Source of the DNA: SZUA-430 sp964561925
GTDB lineage: Bacteria > Pseudomonadota > Alphaproteobacteria > Micropepsales > Micropepsaceae
Length of the DNA: 64,000 nt
Assembly (NCBI GenBank): GCA_964561925.1
Contig: CAZLRW010000003.1
Location: 1-64,000, forward strand
Reading direction: 5' to 3'
Shown: positions 18,093 to 27,664 of the stretch, in pieces
How positions within the stretch are numbered: the stretch's first letter is position 1
How the letters are laid out: every line of letters starts with the position of its first letter
Program-made: the position numbers and the translations under genes
Notes under the pieces: generated by a model
The model's input: only the letters and a program-made list of their open reading frames with translations
Databases searched by the model: none
Told to the model about the DNA's origin: nothing

Positions 18093-18665
18093 TCAATACG
18101 CGCGGCGGCAAGTCTTGTTGTAGGTCTCCTGACCATAGGCCCGGCGGCATTCATAGCGTGTCGACCACCAAACATACCCGTCGCGATAGCAGCACACGCG
18201 GCCGTGTTCGTTGCCCTGTGGATAGGGTTGACCATACCCCGGCCCGTGCCCGTAGCCGCCGTTGAACGGCGGGTCGCTCTTATGCCGGCGGCACACCTTG
18301 TTGTAAGTCTGATAGCCGCCCGCCCGCGCGCATTCGCGCTCCGTCGACCACCAATCCTGATAGCCGCCGCGATAAGGGCGCTGGCAGCAAACGCGATTGT
18401 TGCCCCAGTTGTTTCCTTGCTCCCAATGACCGTCGTGGCGGCACTCGCGGTTATAGGTCACGTAGCCGCCGACGCGGCGGCACTCGCGCGACGTCGACCA
18501 CCAATCGTGGTTCCCGCGCTTGCAGCACACCCGATCATAGTCGTTGTGGCTGACCGGAAGCGCGCCGCTCGCGCGCGAATATTGGGGCTCCGCCGCAGCG
18601 CCGCCGGCAAAAGCGAGAACACCCGCCGCGACAAACCAACAAGCAGTCAAAAATTGCCGAAGCAT
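18093..18665 (-). CDS. Secreted cysteine-rich triple-repeat protein
   Basis: 190 residues from ATG 18665, which has GGAGAG 6 bases upstream (an ATG at 18683 is alternative). A signal peptide (about 1-25, AGGAAA) is followed by three tandem units at about 45-78, 91-127 and 156-190. Each unit reads RVCC-x(5-10)-WWST-x2-EC-xR-x3-G-x2-TYN-x2-CR, giving four Cys per unit and twelve in all, with invariant WWST. Linkers are Gly/Asn/Pro/Tyr-rich. The pattern predicts a disulfide-stabilised periplasmic or extracellular module. I recognise no named family. Confidence 0.75.
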   Translation of the reverse strand: MLRQFLTACWFVAAGVLAFAGGAAAEPQYSRASGALPVSHNDYDRVCCKRGNHDWWSTSRECRRVGGYVTYNRECRHDGHWEQGNNWGNNRVCCQRPYRGGYQDWWSTERECARAGGYQTYNKVCRRHKSDPPFNGGYGHGPGYGQPYPQGNEHGRVCCYRDGYVWWSTRYECRRAYGQETYNKTCRRAY

Positions 18666-18740
18666 CAGCTCTCTCCACAACAAGCCCGGAATGCTCTCAC
18701 CGTTAGAGGAACGAAGCTGAACACCCCATGAATGCGGATT

Positions 18741-19817
18741 TCAGGATCGCTTCGAGAGCGCGCCAAAGAGCCGCAAAGCATCGGCCGCGAGGCTCTGCGT
18801 CAACCTGCCCGCTCCGCCCTCCCGCGCAAACACCGGCGCCTGTCCCGACCACATCGACGTGAAGTCGCCCGACCCTTGCGCCTCCGCCCTCTGCCTGAGC
18901 GGCAACATCGCGTTTGTGGCGCCGGGGAACGCGGGCGCGTCGGCACTCATCGGCCCGATCTCGCGGATCGCGCGGTTGACGATGCCGCGCGCGGGCCGCC
19001 CGGTGAAGACGTTGGTCAGCACCGTCTGATCGTCACGCGCCGCCTTCAGCCCCGCGCGATAGATCGGCGAAATCGTAGCCTCGTCGCTGAGCAGATACGC
19101 CGTCCCGATCTGCACACCCGCGGCACCCAGCATGAAGGCGGCAGCGATCCCGCGCCCGTCGCCGATGCCGCCCGCCGCGATCACCGGCGCGCGAACCGCG
19201 TCCACAACCTGCGGCACCAGCGCGAACGTGCCGGGCTGCGCGGCGACGTCTTCGCTCAAGAACATACCGCGGTGCCCGCCCGCCTCCGCCCCTTGCGCGA
19301 TGATCGCATCGACCCCGCGCGCGTCGAGCCAGCGCGCCTCCGCAACCGTCGTGGCCGAAGCGAGAACGATCGCGCCGGTGGCGCGCACGCGCGCGAGCAG
19401 GTCCGCTTCCGGCAAACCGAAATGAAAGCTCACGACCTTTGGATGAAACTCTTCGACAAGCGCACAGGTCTCTTCGCCGAACGGCGCCCGCCCGCCGGGC
19501 AAAGCTTCGACCGCAACGCCAAGCTCGCGCCGATAGGGCGCAAGCCGCGCCACCCACCGCGCCTCGCGTTCGGGGTCCGCCGCGGGCCGCGTGTGACAAA
19601 AGAAATTCAAATTGAACGGCTTGTCCGTACGCTGACGAATGATCTGAAGCTTGCTCCGGATCTGCGCCGCCGAGAGCAACGCGCACGGCAGCGCGCCGAG
19701 CCCGCCAGCCTCGCTGACCGCGATCGCGAGCGCCGACCCTTGCGCCCCCGCCATCGGCGCCTGCAGGATCGGCACCTCGATGCCGAAGAGGTCGAGCAAT
19801 CGCCGGTCGGGCCACAT
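18741..19817 (-). CDS. Nitronate monooxygenase (2-nitropropane dioxygenase family)
   Basis: 358 residues, FMN-dependent TIM barrel. PILQAPMAGAQG at the N-terminus, FHFGLP, AQGAEAGGHRG (phosphate/FMN loop) and VIAAGGIGDGRGI with MLGAAGVQIGTAYL are the family signatures. Reaction: oxidation of alkyl nitronates. Start chosen at ATG 19817 (MWPDRRLLDLFGIEVP), with AAGGA seven bases upstream; ATGs at 19856 and 19874 would add short unstructured leaders. Confidence 0.88.
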   Translation of the reverse strand: MWPDRRLLDLFGIEVPILQAPMAGAQGSALAIAVSEAGGLGALPCALLSAAQIRSKLQIIRQRTDKPFNLNFFCHTRPAADPEREARWVARLAPYRRELGVAVEALPGGRAPFGEETCALVEEFHPKVVSFHFGLPEADLLARVRATGAIVLASATTVAEARWLDARGVDAIIAQGAEAGGHRGMFLSEDVAAQPGTFALVPQVVDAVRAPVIAAGGIGDGRGIAAAFMLGAAGVQIGTAYLLSDEATISPIYRAGLKAARDDQTVLTNVFTGRPARGIVNRAIREIGPMSADAPAFPGATNAMLPLRQRAEAQGSGDFTSMWSGQAPVFAREGGAGRLTQSLAADALRLFGALSKRS

Positions 19818-19930
19818 GGCGAGTTCCTTTGCGCTGAAGCGGGGCGAACCTACCATGCTCCCGCCCCTGGACATCCCCCGTCGCTGCCCTAAGTCCGCAC
19901 GGTTGGGACAATTGCGGGCGGGCTGAAATC

Positions 19931-21109
<1,179 letters not shown>

Positions 21110-21190
21110 GCTGGCGTTCGGCGCGTTAACCGCCCGTTCACCACGCCCGTGCTTGACTTTGCCTCACGCGATGGGCATATGCCCCAGCGT

Positions 21191-21210
21191 CGAAGGTTCG
21201 AGAACCTTCG
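21191..21210. repeat. Stem-loop in the nhaA-rhlE intergenic region
   Basis: CGAAGGTT and AACCTTCG form a perfect 8-bp stem around CGAG, 81 bases after the nhaA stop and about 200 bases before rhlE. There is no following T-run, so it is not a standard terminator. It may be part of the rhlE leader. Nothing else is recognisable in the 298-base gap 21110-21407. Confidence 0.4.
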
Positions 21211-21407
21211 CGAATGCGCTCTGGCCGCGTGAACGGCATGAGATCTAAATCGGTCTCTCTTCGATACCTTTAGAGCGCGAATTCACCCGGAACTGCCCAG
21301 GTAACACGCGGGGCGTCCTACGCAACCCGCGATTTTTCGCGCGTGCTTCGATGGCCTTTCACGGCCCGGCACAGCGCGCGGACTCGCACATATGAAAGTG
21401 AACTTGA

Positions 21408-22943
21408 GTGAACGACTTTATCTCTTTGGGCCTCGACACGCGTCTTTTGAAGGCGCTGACGCAGGAAGGCTACGAAACGCCGACCCCGATCCAAACCCAG
21501 GCGATCCCGCACGTCCTTGAAGGCAAGGACCTGCTCGGCATCGCGCAAACCGGCACCGGCAAGACGGCGAGCTTCGCGCTCCCGATCCTCCAGCGCCTCG
21601 ACGCGGCGAAGAAGACGCCCGCGCCCAAGACCGCGCGCGCGCTGATCCTTTCGCCCACGCGCGAGCTTTCGGCCCAAATCGCCGACAGCTTCAAGGCCTA
21701 TGGCCGCTACATGAACCAAACCGTCACCACGATCTTCGGCGGCGTCGGCGAAGGTCCGCAGATTCAAACGATGAAGAGGGGCATCGACATCCTCGTCGCC
21801 ACGCCCGGCCGCCTGCTCGACCTCGTCAACCAGCGCGCCGTCGATCTGTCGAAGACGGAAATCTTCGTCCTCGACGAAGCCGACCGCATGCTCGACATGG
21901 GCTTCATCCGCGACATCCGCCGCCTCGTCGCCCATCTGCCGCGCGAGCGCCAGAACCTGTTCTTCTCCGCCACCATGCCGCAGGAAATCGGCGCGCTCGC
22001 CTCCGACCTGTTGAAGGACCCGGTTCAGGTTTCGGTGACGCCGGCCGCAACCACCGTCGAACGCATCGCCCAGCGCGTGATCCATGTGGAGAACGCATCG
22101 AAGCGCGCGTTGCTGATCGAGCTTCTGCGCAACGATGCCGGCATGGACCGCATCCTCGTCTTCACGCGCACGAAGCACGGCGCCGACAAGGTCGTCCGCG
22201 CGCTGTCGGCGGCCGGCATCGTCTCGGCCGCGATCCACGGCAACAAGAGCCAAAGCCAGCGCGTCGCCACGCTGAACGCGTTTCGCGCCGGCCGCACGCG
22301 AGTCTTGATCGCAACCGACATCGCCGCCCGCGGCATCGACGTCGACGGCATCAGCCACGTCATCAACTACGACCTGCCGCACGTGCCGGAATCCTACGTC
22401 CACCGCATCGGCCGCACCGCGCGCGCCGGCGCCGAGGGCGTGGCGATCGCGTTCTGCGACCGCGAGGAACGCCCGCTTCTGCGCGACATCGAAAAGCTCA
22501 CGCGCCAACAGATCCCGTCGAGCGAGTGGCGCGCCCGTCCCGGCGAAGCGCAAGCGGTCGACGCCGCCGCGCGTCAGCAACAGGCCGAGCGCAAGCCTCA
22601 CGGCGACCGCAAACCTCACGGCCAGCGGAAACCGCATCGCGACCGCAAACCGCACGGCGAACGTCACGCGCAAAGCGAACGTCACCCCCACGGCGGCGAG
22701 CGCCAGCACGCGCCGGCGAAACCGCGCCATCCGCAACACGCCGATCGCCGTCCCGCGGCGCACGACGCAAAACCGCACGCCGAACGCACGCAACACGCGC
22801 ACGGCCAAGGCCCGCGTCCGCCGAAGGGTCCAAAGCCCCACCGCAAGGGCCAAGGCCACAAGCCCGCCCACCCGCAAGGCCCGATCGTTCGCGACGCGGG
22901 CGGCAACGCGCTGCCGCGCTTCCTGCAGCACCGCGCACGCTGA
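21408..22943 (+). CDS. rhlE: DEAD-box RNA helicase RhlE
   Basis: 511 residues with all helicase motifs: GYETPTPIQTQAIP (Q motif), AQTGTGKT, PTRELSAQ, TPGR, DEAD, SAT, HGNKSQSQR, ATDIAARGID and HRIGRTARAG. The start is GTG 21408 (V/M-NDFISLGLD, like other RhlE). After residue about 385 the tail is a basic, His-rich repeat region (RKPHGD, RKPHGQ, RKPHRD, RKPHGE and derivatives) followed by Pro/Gly/Lys-rich sequence, a likely unstructured RNA-binding tail. Role: RNA unwinding in ribosome assembly and cold adaptation. Confidence 0.92.
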   Translation: MNDFISLGLDTRLLKALTQEGYETPTPIQTQAIPHVLEGKDLLGIAQTGTGKTASFALPILQRLDAAKKTPAPKTARALILSPTRELSAQIADSFKAYGRYMNQTVTTIFGGVGEGPQIQTMKRGIDILVATPGRLLDLVNQRAVDLSKTEIFVLDEADRMLDMGFIRDIRRLVAHLPRERQNLFFSATMPQEIGALASDLLKDPVQVSVTPAATTVERIAQRVIHVENASKRALLIELLRNDAGMDRILVFTRTKHGADKVVRALSAAGIVSAAIHGNKSQSQRVATLNAFRAGRTRVLIATDIAARGIDVDGISHVINYDLPHVPESYVHRIGRTARAGAEGVAIAFCDREERPLLRDIEKLTRQQIPSSEWRARPGEAQAVDAAARQQQAERKPHGDRKPHGQRKPHRDRKPHGERHAQSERHPHGGERQHAPAKPRHPQHADRRPAAHDAKPHAERTQHAHGQGPRPPKGPKPHRKGQGHKPAHPQGPIVRDAGGNALPRFLQHRAR

Positions 22944-22998
22944 CAACGACCTCTGAGGTTATTGCGGGGCGCCGCGGCCCCGCTCTAGCTTTGCGTCC

Positions 22999-23454
22999 GT
23001 GACCGGCGTCATCATCAACACGCGCACCGGCGCCCGCGGCAGCTATGCCGATTGGGTCGCCGCGTTCGTCGATCTGTGGTCGGCGCCGGCTCAGAACGTC
23101 GCCCGTTTCACCGACGTGCTGGACCCCGCCATCCGTTTGATCGCGCCAGGCGTTCCCACGACGACGGGACACGACGCAGCCCGCCGCGCCTTCGAACGCC
23201 TGTTCAAAGCGCTGCCCGACATGCGCGGCGACGTCATCCGCTGGTGCGCCGAGGGCGACACGCTCTTCATCGAAATGACGTTCACCGCGACGATCGGCCG
23301 GCGCAAACTTACCTGGGCGAACGTCGACCGCTTCGCATTCGTGAATGGCGCCGCAGTCGAGCGGATCGCCTACTTCGACCCGACGCCGGTACGCCTCGCC
23401 TTTCTGACAAGCCCCCGCGGCTGGCGCCAATTCGCGACGATCCTTTGGGGTTGA
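22999..23454 (+). CDS. SnoaL/NTF2-like protein
   Basis: 151 residues, start GTG 22999. The alpha+beta cone fold is suggested by YADWVAAFVDLWSAP, LDPAIRLIAPGVPTTTGHDA and ERLFKALPDMRGDVIRW, then FTATIGRRKLTWANVDRFAF and VERIAYFDPTPV. These are typical of SnoaL-like polyketide-cyclase/NTF2 proteins. No catalytic assignment possible. Confidence 0.7.
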   Translation: MTGVIINTRTGARGSYADWVAAFVDLWSAPAQNVARFTDVLDPAIRLIAPGVPTTTGHDAARRAFERLFKALPDMRGDVIRWCAEGDTLFIEMTFTATIGRRKLTWANVDRFAFVNGAAVERIAYFDPTPVRLAFLTSPRGWRQFATILWG

Positions 23455-23512
23455 CGCTGGAGCGGCGCGCCCGCCCATGCTAACCCGCAACGCCACTTGA
23501 GAGGGGCCGGCG

Positions 23513-24262
23513 ATGCGCGACAACGGACTGCGGAAGATCTGGGCGAGCGGGCGTGCCGCGACGAACGTCTGGGCGACGATCCCCGCCTCTTACGCGACCG
23601 AGATCATCGCCCATCAAGGCTGGGACTCGATCACCGTCGACACCCAGCACGGCGTGATCGACTACCCCGACATGGTCGCAATGCTGACCGCGATTGCGAC
23701 CACGCCCACGACGCCGCTCGTGCGCGTGTCGTGGAACAACCCGGGCGAGATCATGCGCGCCGCCGACGCCGGCGCCATGGGCGTGATCTGCCCGACGGTC
23801 AACACGAAGGAGGAATGCGAACGCTTCGTCGGGGCGCTGCGCTATGCGCCGATGGGTTACCGCAGCCTCGGCCCGAACCGCGCGCGGCTCTACGGCGACG
23901 ACTACGCGGCAAAGGCCAACACGACCGTACTCGCGATCGCGCAAATCGAAACCGCGGCAGGCCTTGAACACGTCGAAGCGATCGCGAGCGTCAAAGGCCT
24001 CGACATGCTATACATCGGCCCATCGGACTTGGGGTTATCGCTCGGCCGCGAAGGTCGCATGGACCAAACCGACCCCGTCGTCGTCAAAGCGATCGACCGC
24101 ATCCTCGCCGTCGCGAAGGCCGCTGGCCTCAAAACCGGCATCTACTGCATCGCACCCGACTATTCGAAGCAGATGCTAGCCAAGGGCTTCGATCTGGTGA
24201 CAGTATTGTCCGACCTAACGCTCATCAACGCCGGCGCGGCGCTGAAGAAGCAGTTCGCGTAA
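23513..24262 (+). CDS. HpcH/HpaI aldolase family protein
   Basis: 249 residues, TIM-barrel class II aldolase. WDSITVDTQHGVIDY, VRVSWNNPGEIMRAADAGAM, GVICPTVNTKEECERFV, IAQIETAAGLEHVEAIASV (metal-ligand Glu) and LDMLYIGPSDLGLSLG (metal-ligand Asp) match HpaI-type 2-keto-3-deoxy aldolases. It cleaves or makes 4-hydroxy-2-oxoacids to pyruvate plus aldehyde. GAGAGGGG lies before the ATG. The specific substrate is unknown. Confidence 0.88.
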   Translation: MRDNGLRKIWASGRAATNVWATIPASYATEIIAHQGWDSITVDTQHGVIDYPDMVAMLTAIATTPTTPLVRVSWNNPGEIMRAADAGAMGVICPTVNTKEECERFVGALRYAPMGYRSLGPNRARLYGDDYAAKANTTVLAIAQIETAAGLEHVEAIASVKGLDMLYIGPSDLGLSLGREGRMDQTDPVVVKAIDRILAVAKAAGLKTGIYCIAPDYSKQMLAKGFDLVTVLSDLTLINAGAALKKQFA

Positions 24263-24279
24263 CAGCAAACTCTCCAATC

Positions 24280-24457
24280 GTCATGGCCGGGCAAGCGAAG
24301 CGCGACCCGGCCACCCAGTGCGCGCGGCGCGCCAAAAAGAAGAATCAGAAACACGAAGCACACGAAGATCACAAAGCGGCTCTACCGAGCTGAGCATCTT
24401 GGTGATCTTCGTGTGCTTCGTGTTTCAACTACTCTTTCTTGGTTGCCCGGCCATGAC
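24280..24457. repeat. Nested palindromic intergenic element, copy A
   Basis: Outer arms GTCATGGCCGGGCAA (24280-24294) and TTGCCCGGCCATGAC (24443-24457) are perfect 15-bp inverted repeats. Inside, a 29-base arm at 24348-24376 (begins GAAACACGAAGCACACGAAG) pairs with 24398-24426 with one mismatch around a 21-base loop. Copy B (27102-27248) aligns along its length and copy C (51048-51328) shares the inner arm. It fills the 364-base gap 24263-24626, which holds no gene. Confidence 0.85.
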
Positions 24458-24626
24458 GAAGAGGGGGGCGCCATTGCGAACAGAACGATCAAGGGACGTA
24501 TGATTGGCGCAGACTGAACGCTGTTCAAACATTCGAACGCGCTCACTCGCACCGAAGAGCCACACACGCGCGATCTCGCCCTGGCGGCGTTGACACTCCC
24601 GCACGCGGGGATTCAGCATCGCCGAC

Positions 24627-24986
24627 ATGAATGCCGGACCGATTCCCGACCTCTTGAGCATCGTGATGCTGACCTGGCTTGGCGGCGTCGTGTTGATGCT
24701 CGTGTGGCTGGGACTGTCGGGCCGAATGTGGGTCACCGGGCTGTTCACGTCCGATCTGAACGGTGACGGCATCGCGGACGAATTCCATCCTGAGCGCGTG
24801 CAACTTTTGTTCGTCACGTTGCTCGGGATCGGCAGTTACGCGTACATGACGTTCAAGGCGGCGACGGCGTCTGATGCGGCACTCACCGCTCTTCCCGACG
24901 TGTCGGAAGAACTGTTGATGCTGATGGGCGCAAGCCAAACGATGTTCTTGTCGGGGAAATACGGACGAACTTTGAAGCGGGGATAA
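24627..24986 (+). CDS. Small membrane protein with dockerin-like calcium loop
   Basis: 119 residues. Helix one about 9-30; then a loop with DLNGDGIADEF, a D-x-N-x-D-G-x-x-D calcium-binding pattern as in dockerins and EF-hands; helix two about 57-80 (ERVQLLFVTLLGIGSYAYMT); then LPDVSEELLMLMGASQTMFL, SGKYGR. The block from ERVQLL to SGK is colinear with RLQFLI...SKGI in the next protein, so the pair look like diverged paralogues. One base separates the two genes. No known family name. Confidence 0.65.
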   Translation: MNAGPIPDLLSIVMLTWLGGVVLMLVWLGLSGRMWVTGLFTSDLNGDGIADEFHPERVQLLFVTLLGIGSYAYMTFKAATASDAALTALPDVSEELLMLMGASQTMFLSGKYGRTLKRG

Positions 24987-24987
24987 C

Positions 24988-25413
24988 ATGCTGCCTTTCG
25001 ATCTGGCGATGCTCGTCGCCATCGTCTTGTCGATCATCCTGCTGGGGTTCGGCGCGGTCATTCTGGGCATGATCATGACGGGTCAAATCGACCTGTCCGA
25101 CATTCTGGTGGAATCGAACGAGAATGGTTCGAAGAAGGCGAGCCTGTCGCGCCTTCAGTTCCTGATCTTCTCCTTCGTTATCGCGGGGCTCTATCTCGTG
25201 ATCTGTGTGGAGAGCGGCACGTTCGTCGACGTGCCGCCGGGCGTCCTCATCCTGCTCGGCATATCGGGCGGCAGCTACGTCGCCTCGAAGGGCATCGGCA
25301 AGGGCATGCACAAATCGCAATCGCCACAGCCGCGCCAAGCCCAACCGCGCCCCTCGCCGGTCCACACGCAGCAACAGCAGATCGCCGAAGCCCAGCAAGC
25401 TGTCGGGCAATAG
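24988..25413 (+). CDS. Small membrane protein, partner of the preceding gene
   Basis: 141 residues. Helix one about 5-30; SRLQFLIFSFVIAGLYLVI is helix two; DVPPGVLILLGISGGSYVAS, KGI follows; the tail (about 105-141) is Pro/Gln-rich and hydrophilic. The RLQFL...DVPPGVLxLLGIS...SK pattern occurs in uncharacterised bacterial membrane proteins and mirrors the previous gene product. The gene starts one base after the previous stop and is followed after 11 bases by a secreted nuclease, so the three are likely one operon. Confidence 0.68.
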   Translation: MLPFDLAMLVAIVLSIILLGFGAVILGMIMTGQIDLSDILVESNENGSKKASLSRLQFLIFSFVIAGLYLVICVESGTFVDVPPGVLILLGISGGSYVASKGIGKGMHKSQSPQPRQAQPRPSPVHTQQQQIAEAQQAVGQ

Positions 25414-25424
25414 CGCCCGCTTCC

Positions 25425-26255
25425 ATGCCGCGCCGCCTTTTCGCCCTTGCTCTGATCGTTGGCGTCGCAGGCGTCGCGCCGGCGCGCGCCGACTTCGACG
25501 CCTGCCGCGCGACTTATGCCGAGGCAGGCTTGCCACAACGCCTGGGCGACACCGAAGTGGGCGAAACGCAGGAGCGCTGCCTCAAAGGCTTCGCGCTGCT
25601 CTACAACAAACGCACGAAGACGCCCGACTGGGTCATCGAGCGTTTGAGCACGGACTCGTTTCGCGGCACCGCCACGCGCTCCAAGTCTGCCTTCGCCGCC
25701 GACACCGTGATCGCCGATGACGCGCGCGCCGACCTCGCCGACTACGAGGCGCGCTGGCAGGGCCAAATGTTCGACCGCGGCCATCAGGCGCCGGCCGCGA
25801 ACGCGAAGTTCGACCAGCAGGCGATGAACGAGACGTTCCTGCTCTCGAACATGGCGCCGCAAGTCGGCATCGGTTTCAACCGCCACGCCTGGAGCTATCT
25901 CGAAAAAGCGATCCGCGGCTGGGTCCTGTGCGGCGGCCGCGACCGGCTCTACGTGATCACGGGCCCGATCTATTCGCAAAACGCCGACAAGGTTCTGGGC
26001 GCGAACAAGATCGCGATTCCCGACGCGTTCTACAAGATCGTCTACGACCCCGAGCGCGGCCGCGCCATCGGCTTCATCCTCGACAACAAGCGCCACCAGG
26101 GCCGCGACCTCAGCCCTTACCGCCGTTCGATTTCCGAGATCGAGGAGCTGACCGGCATCGACTTCCTGACGAACCTGCCCGAACGCCAGCAAAACGTGCT
26201 CGAGTCGAACGTCGCCCCGATGTGGGCCCACGACCGCGCCTGCAGCATCCGCTAG
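25425..26255 (+). CDS. Secreted DNA/RNA non-specific endonuclease (NUC1 family)
   Basis: 276 residues. Signal peptide about 1-22 (GVAPARA). The beta-beta-alpha-metal active site is intact: D117-R-G-H120-QAPAA (general-base His120), N135-E and SNMAPQ (N142). NFRHAW-like FNRHAWSYLE and YVITGPIY follow, as in Serratia-type NucA. It would cleave DNA and RNA with Mg2+ in the periplasm or outside. No immunity protein of the NuiA type is recognisable; the two upstream membrane proteins are candidates only by position. Confidence 0.9.
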   Translation: MPRRLFALALIVGVAGVAPARADFDACRATYAEAGLPQRLGDTEVGETQERCLKGFALLYNKRTKTPDWVIERLSTDSFRGTATRSKSAFAADTVIADDARADLADYEARWQGQMFDRGHQAPAANAKFDQQAMNETFLLSNMAPQVGIGFNRHAWSYLEKAIRGWVLCGGRDRLYVITGPIYSQNADKVLGANKIAIPDAFYKIVYDPERGRAIGFILDNKRHQGRDLSPYRRSISEIEELTGIDFLTNLPERQQNVLESNVAPMWAHDRACSIR

Positions 26256-26315
26256 GCGTTTTCAACGAGCGGACGCACTGATAGAAACCGCACTCCGCCA
26301 TTGATAAGGAGTGCC

Positions 26316-27092
26316 ATGTCCGACCCCGTCATCCTCGTCGAAAAGCATGGCGAGACCGCGCTCGTCACGTTGAACCGGCCGCAGGCGATGAACGCCCTGT
26401 CGAGTGCGTTGCGTGCCGCCATTGCCGAAACGTTCGACAAACTCGAAGCCGACCCGAACACGCGCGTCGTCATCCTGACCGGCGCGGGCAAGGCGTTTTG
26501 CGCCGGCCTCGACCTCAAGGAACTCGGCCAAGGCCGCGACAGCGTACAAGGCACGGTCGAAACGAAGGATCCCGTGACCTCGATGGCGCGCTTCACCGGC
26601 CCGATCATCGGCGCTATCAACGGGGTTGCGATCACCGGCGGGTTCGAGATCGCGCTCGCCTGCGACGTGCTGCTCTGTTCGAGCGAAGCGCGCTTCGCCG
26701 ACACGCACGGCCGCGTCGGCATCCTGCCGGGCTGGGGCCTGTCGCAGCGCCTCTCGCGCACGATCGGCATCTACCGCGCGAAGGAACTGTCGTTGACCGG
26801 CAATTTCATGACGGCGCAGCAAGCCTATGAATGGGGCATGGTCAACCGCGTCGTCGCGCCGGCCGAACTGATTCCGGCGGCGAAGAAGCTCGCCGACGAC
26901 ATGCTCACGCTCGTGCCCGAAGCGCTGAGCGGCTACAAGCGCGTGATCGACAGCGGCTACGCCGAGAGCTTCGGCGAAGGCTTGAAAACGGAGCTTCGCT
27001 TCTCCGCCGCCGCCAACAAATCCGTCCGCGCCGGCGACATCGAATCCCGTCGCGAAGCCATCCGCCAACGCGGCCAAGCGCAGAAAAAATGA
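26316..27092 (+). CDS. Enoyl-CoA hydratase/isomerase family protein
   Basis: 258 residues from ATG 26316, with AAGGAG five bases upstream. Crotonase fold: LNRPQAMNAL, GAGKAFCAGLDL and INGVAITGGFEIALACD build the CoA pocket and oxyanion hole. In the catalytic loop FADTHGRVGILPGWGLSQRL, the first catalytic Glu of canonical hydratases (PE-x-x-LG) is replaced by His, whereas the second Glu position (RAKEL) is kept. It may be an isomerase or other crotonase rather than a standard beta-oxidation hydratase. Confidence 0.85.
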   Translation: MSDPVILVEKHGETALVTLNRPQAMNALSSALRAAIAETFDKLEADPNTRVVILTGAGKAFCAGLDLKELGQGRDSVQGTVETKDPVTSMARFTGPIIGAINGVAITGGFEIALACDVLLCSSEARFADTHGRVGILPGWGLSQRLSRTIGIYRAKELSLTGNFMTAQQAYEWGMVNRVVAPAELIPAAKKLADDMLTLVPEALSGYKRVIDSGYAESFGEGLKTELRFSAAANKSVRAGDIESRREAIRQRGQAQKK

Positions 27093-27101
27093 TCGTTCCC
27101 C

Positions 27102-27248
27102 GTTATGGCCGGGCAAGCGAAGCGCGACTCGGCCACCCATTGCGTCCGGAGCGGGCCGTAAGAGATTGAAACACGAAGCACACGAAGAACACCAAGCGGC
27201 CGGGCCAAGCTCCGCATCTTGGTGTTCTTCGTGTGCTTCGTGTTTCAA
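27102..27248. repeat. Nested palindromic intergenic element, copy B
   Basis: Starts GTTATGGCCGGGCAAGCGAA, like the left outer arm of copy A, but the right outer arm is missing. The inner arms (27166-27196 and 27218-27248) are a perfect 31-bp inverted repeat around a 21-base loop. It lies in the same orientation as copy A, 2.6 kb away, between the enoyl-CoA hydratase gene and the convergent MmcQ-type gene. Confidence 0.85.
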
Positions 27249-27277
27249 ACATCCTTTCTGTGATACGCAAGCCGTGG

Positions 27278-27664
27278 TCACTTCACATCGACGCTCGCGA
27301 CCAACTTCTTCGGCGCCTGCAACCGCCAAGCGATGGCGATGCGGTGTTTGAGTTCCGCGTCGCTGATCTTCGCCAATCGGATCAGGATGGCAGGCCACCC
27401 CTTATAGTGATCGGTTTCGAAATAGACCGCCGGGTTCGCCTCGATCAGCAGTTCCTTTTCCTCCCGCGTGCACATCAACACCAGCACGCCAGGCTCGCGC
27501 ACGCGCAGCAAGAACTTGCCCTTCACCTTCATAGCCGGCGTACCGTACGACACGCCCTCCTCCAGCCCCGGCAGCTTCGTCGCCGCCGCCATCTTCGCCA
27601 CGCGCTTGAAGTCGCCTGCAAGATCGCTGGCCGCCGGCTTCGCCGTTGGTTTACGTTTCTTCAT
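27278..27664 (-). CDS. MmcQ/YjbR-like family protein
   Basis: 128 residues from ATG 27664 (MKKRKPTAKPA; ATG 27676 also possible). SYGTPAMKVKGKFLLRVREP, LMCTREEKELLIEANPAVYF and ETDHYKGWPAILIRL follow the CyaY-like fold of the MmcQ/YjbR family. Members are called DNA-binding, but no biochemical role is established. No ribosome site is evident. Confidence 0.78.
   Translation of the reverse strand: MKKRKPTAKPAASDLAGDFKRVAKMAAATKLPGLEEGVSYGTPAMKVKGKFLLRVREPGVLVLMCTREEKELLIEANPAVYFETDHYKGWPAILIRLAKISDAELKHRIAIAWRLQAPKKLVASVDVK

Noticed and set aside
21191..21210. tRNA-like GGTTCGAG in a hairpin
   Set aside because: The T-loop-like sequence lacks a correct 5-bp stem with 7-base loop, acceptor and anticodon arms, and a CCA end, so it is not a tRNA.
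21318..22946. 542-codon minus-strand open frame over rhlE
   Set aside because: Antisense to an intact DEAD-box helicase; composition typical of a shadow frame in GC-rich DNA.
24160..24372. Small minus-strand open frame with GGRVALRLPGHDD
   Set aside because: It is a translation of the palindromic intergenic element and part of the aldolase gene antisense; similar frames arise in copy B for the same reason.
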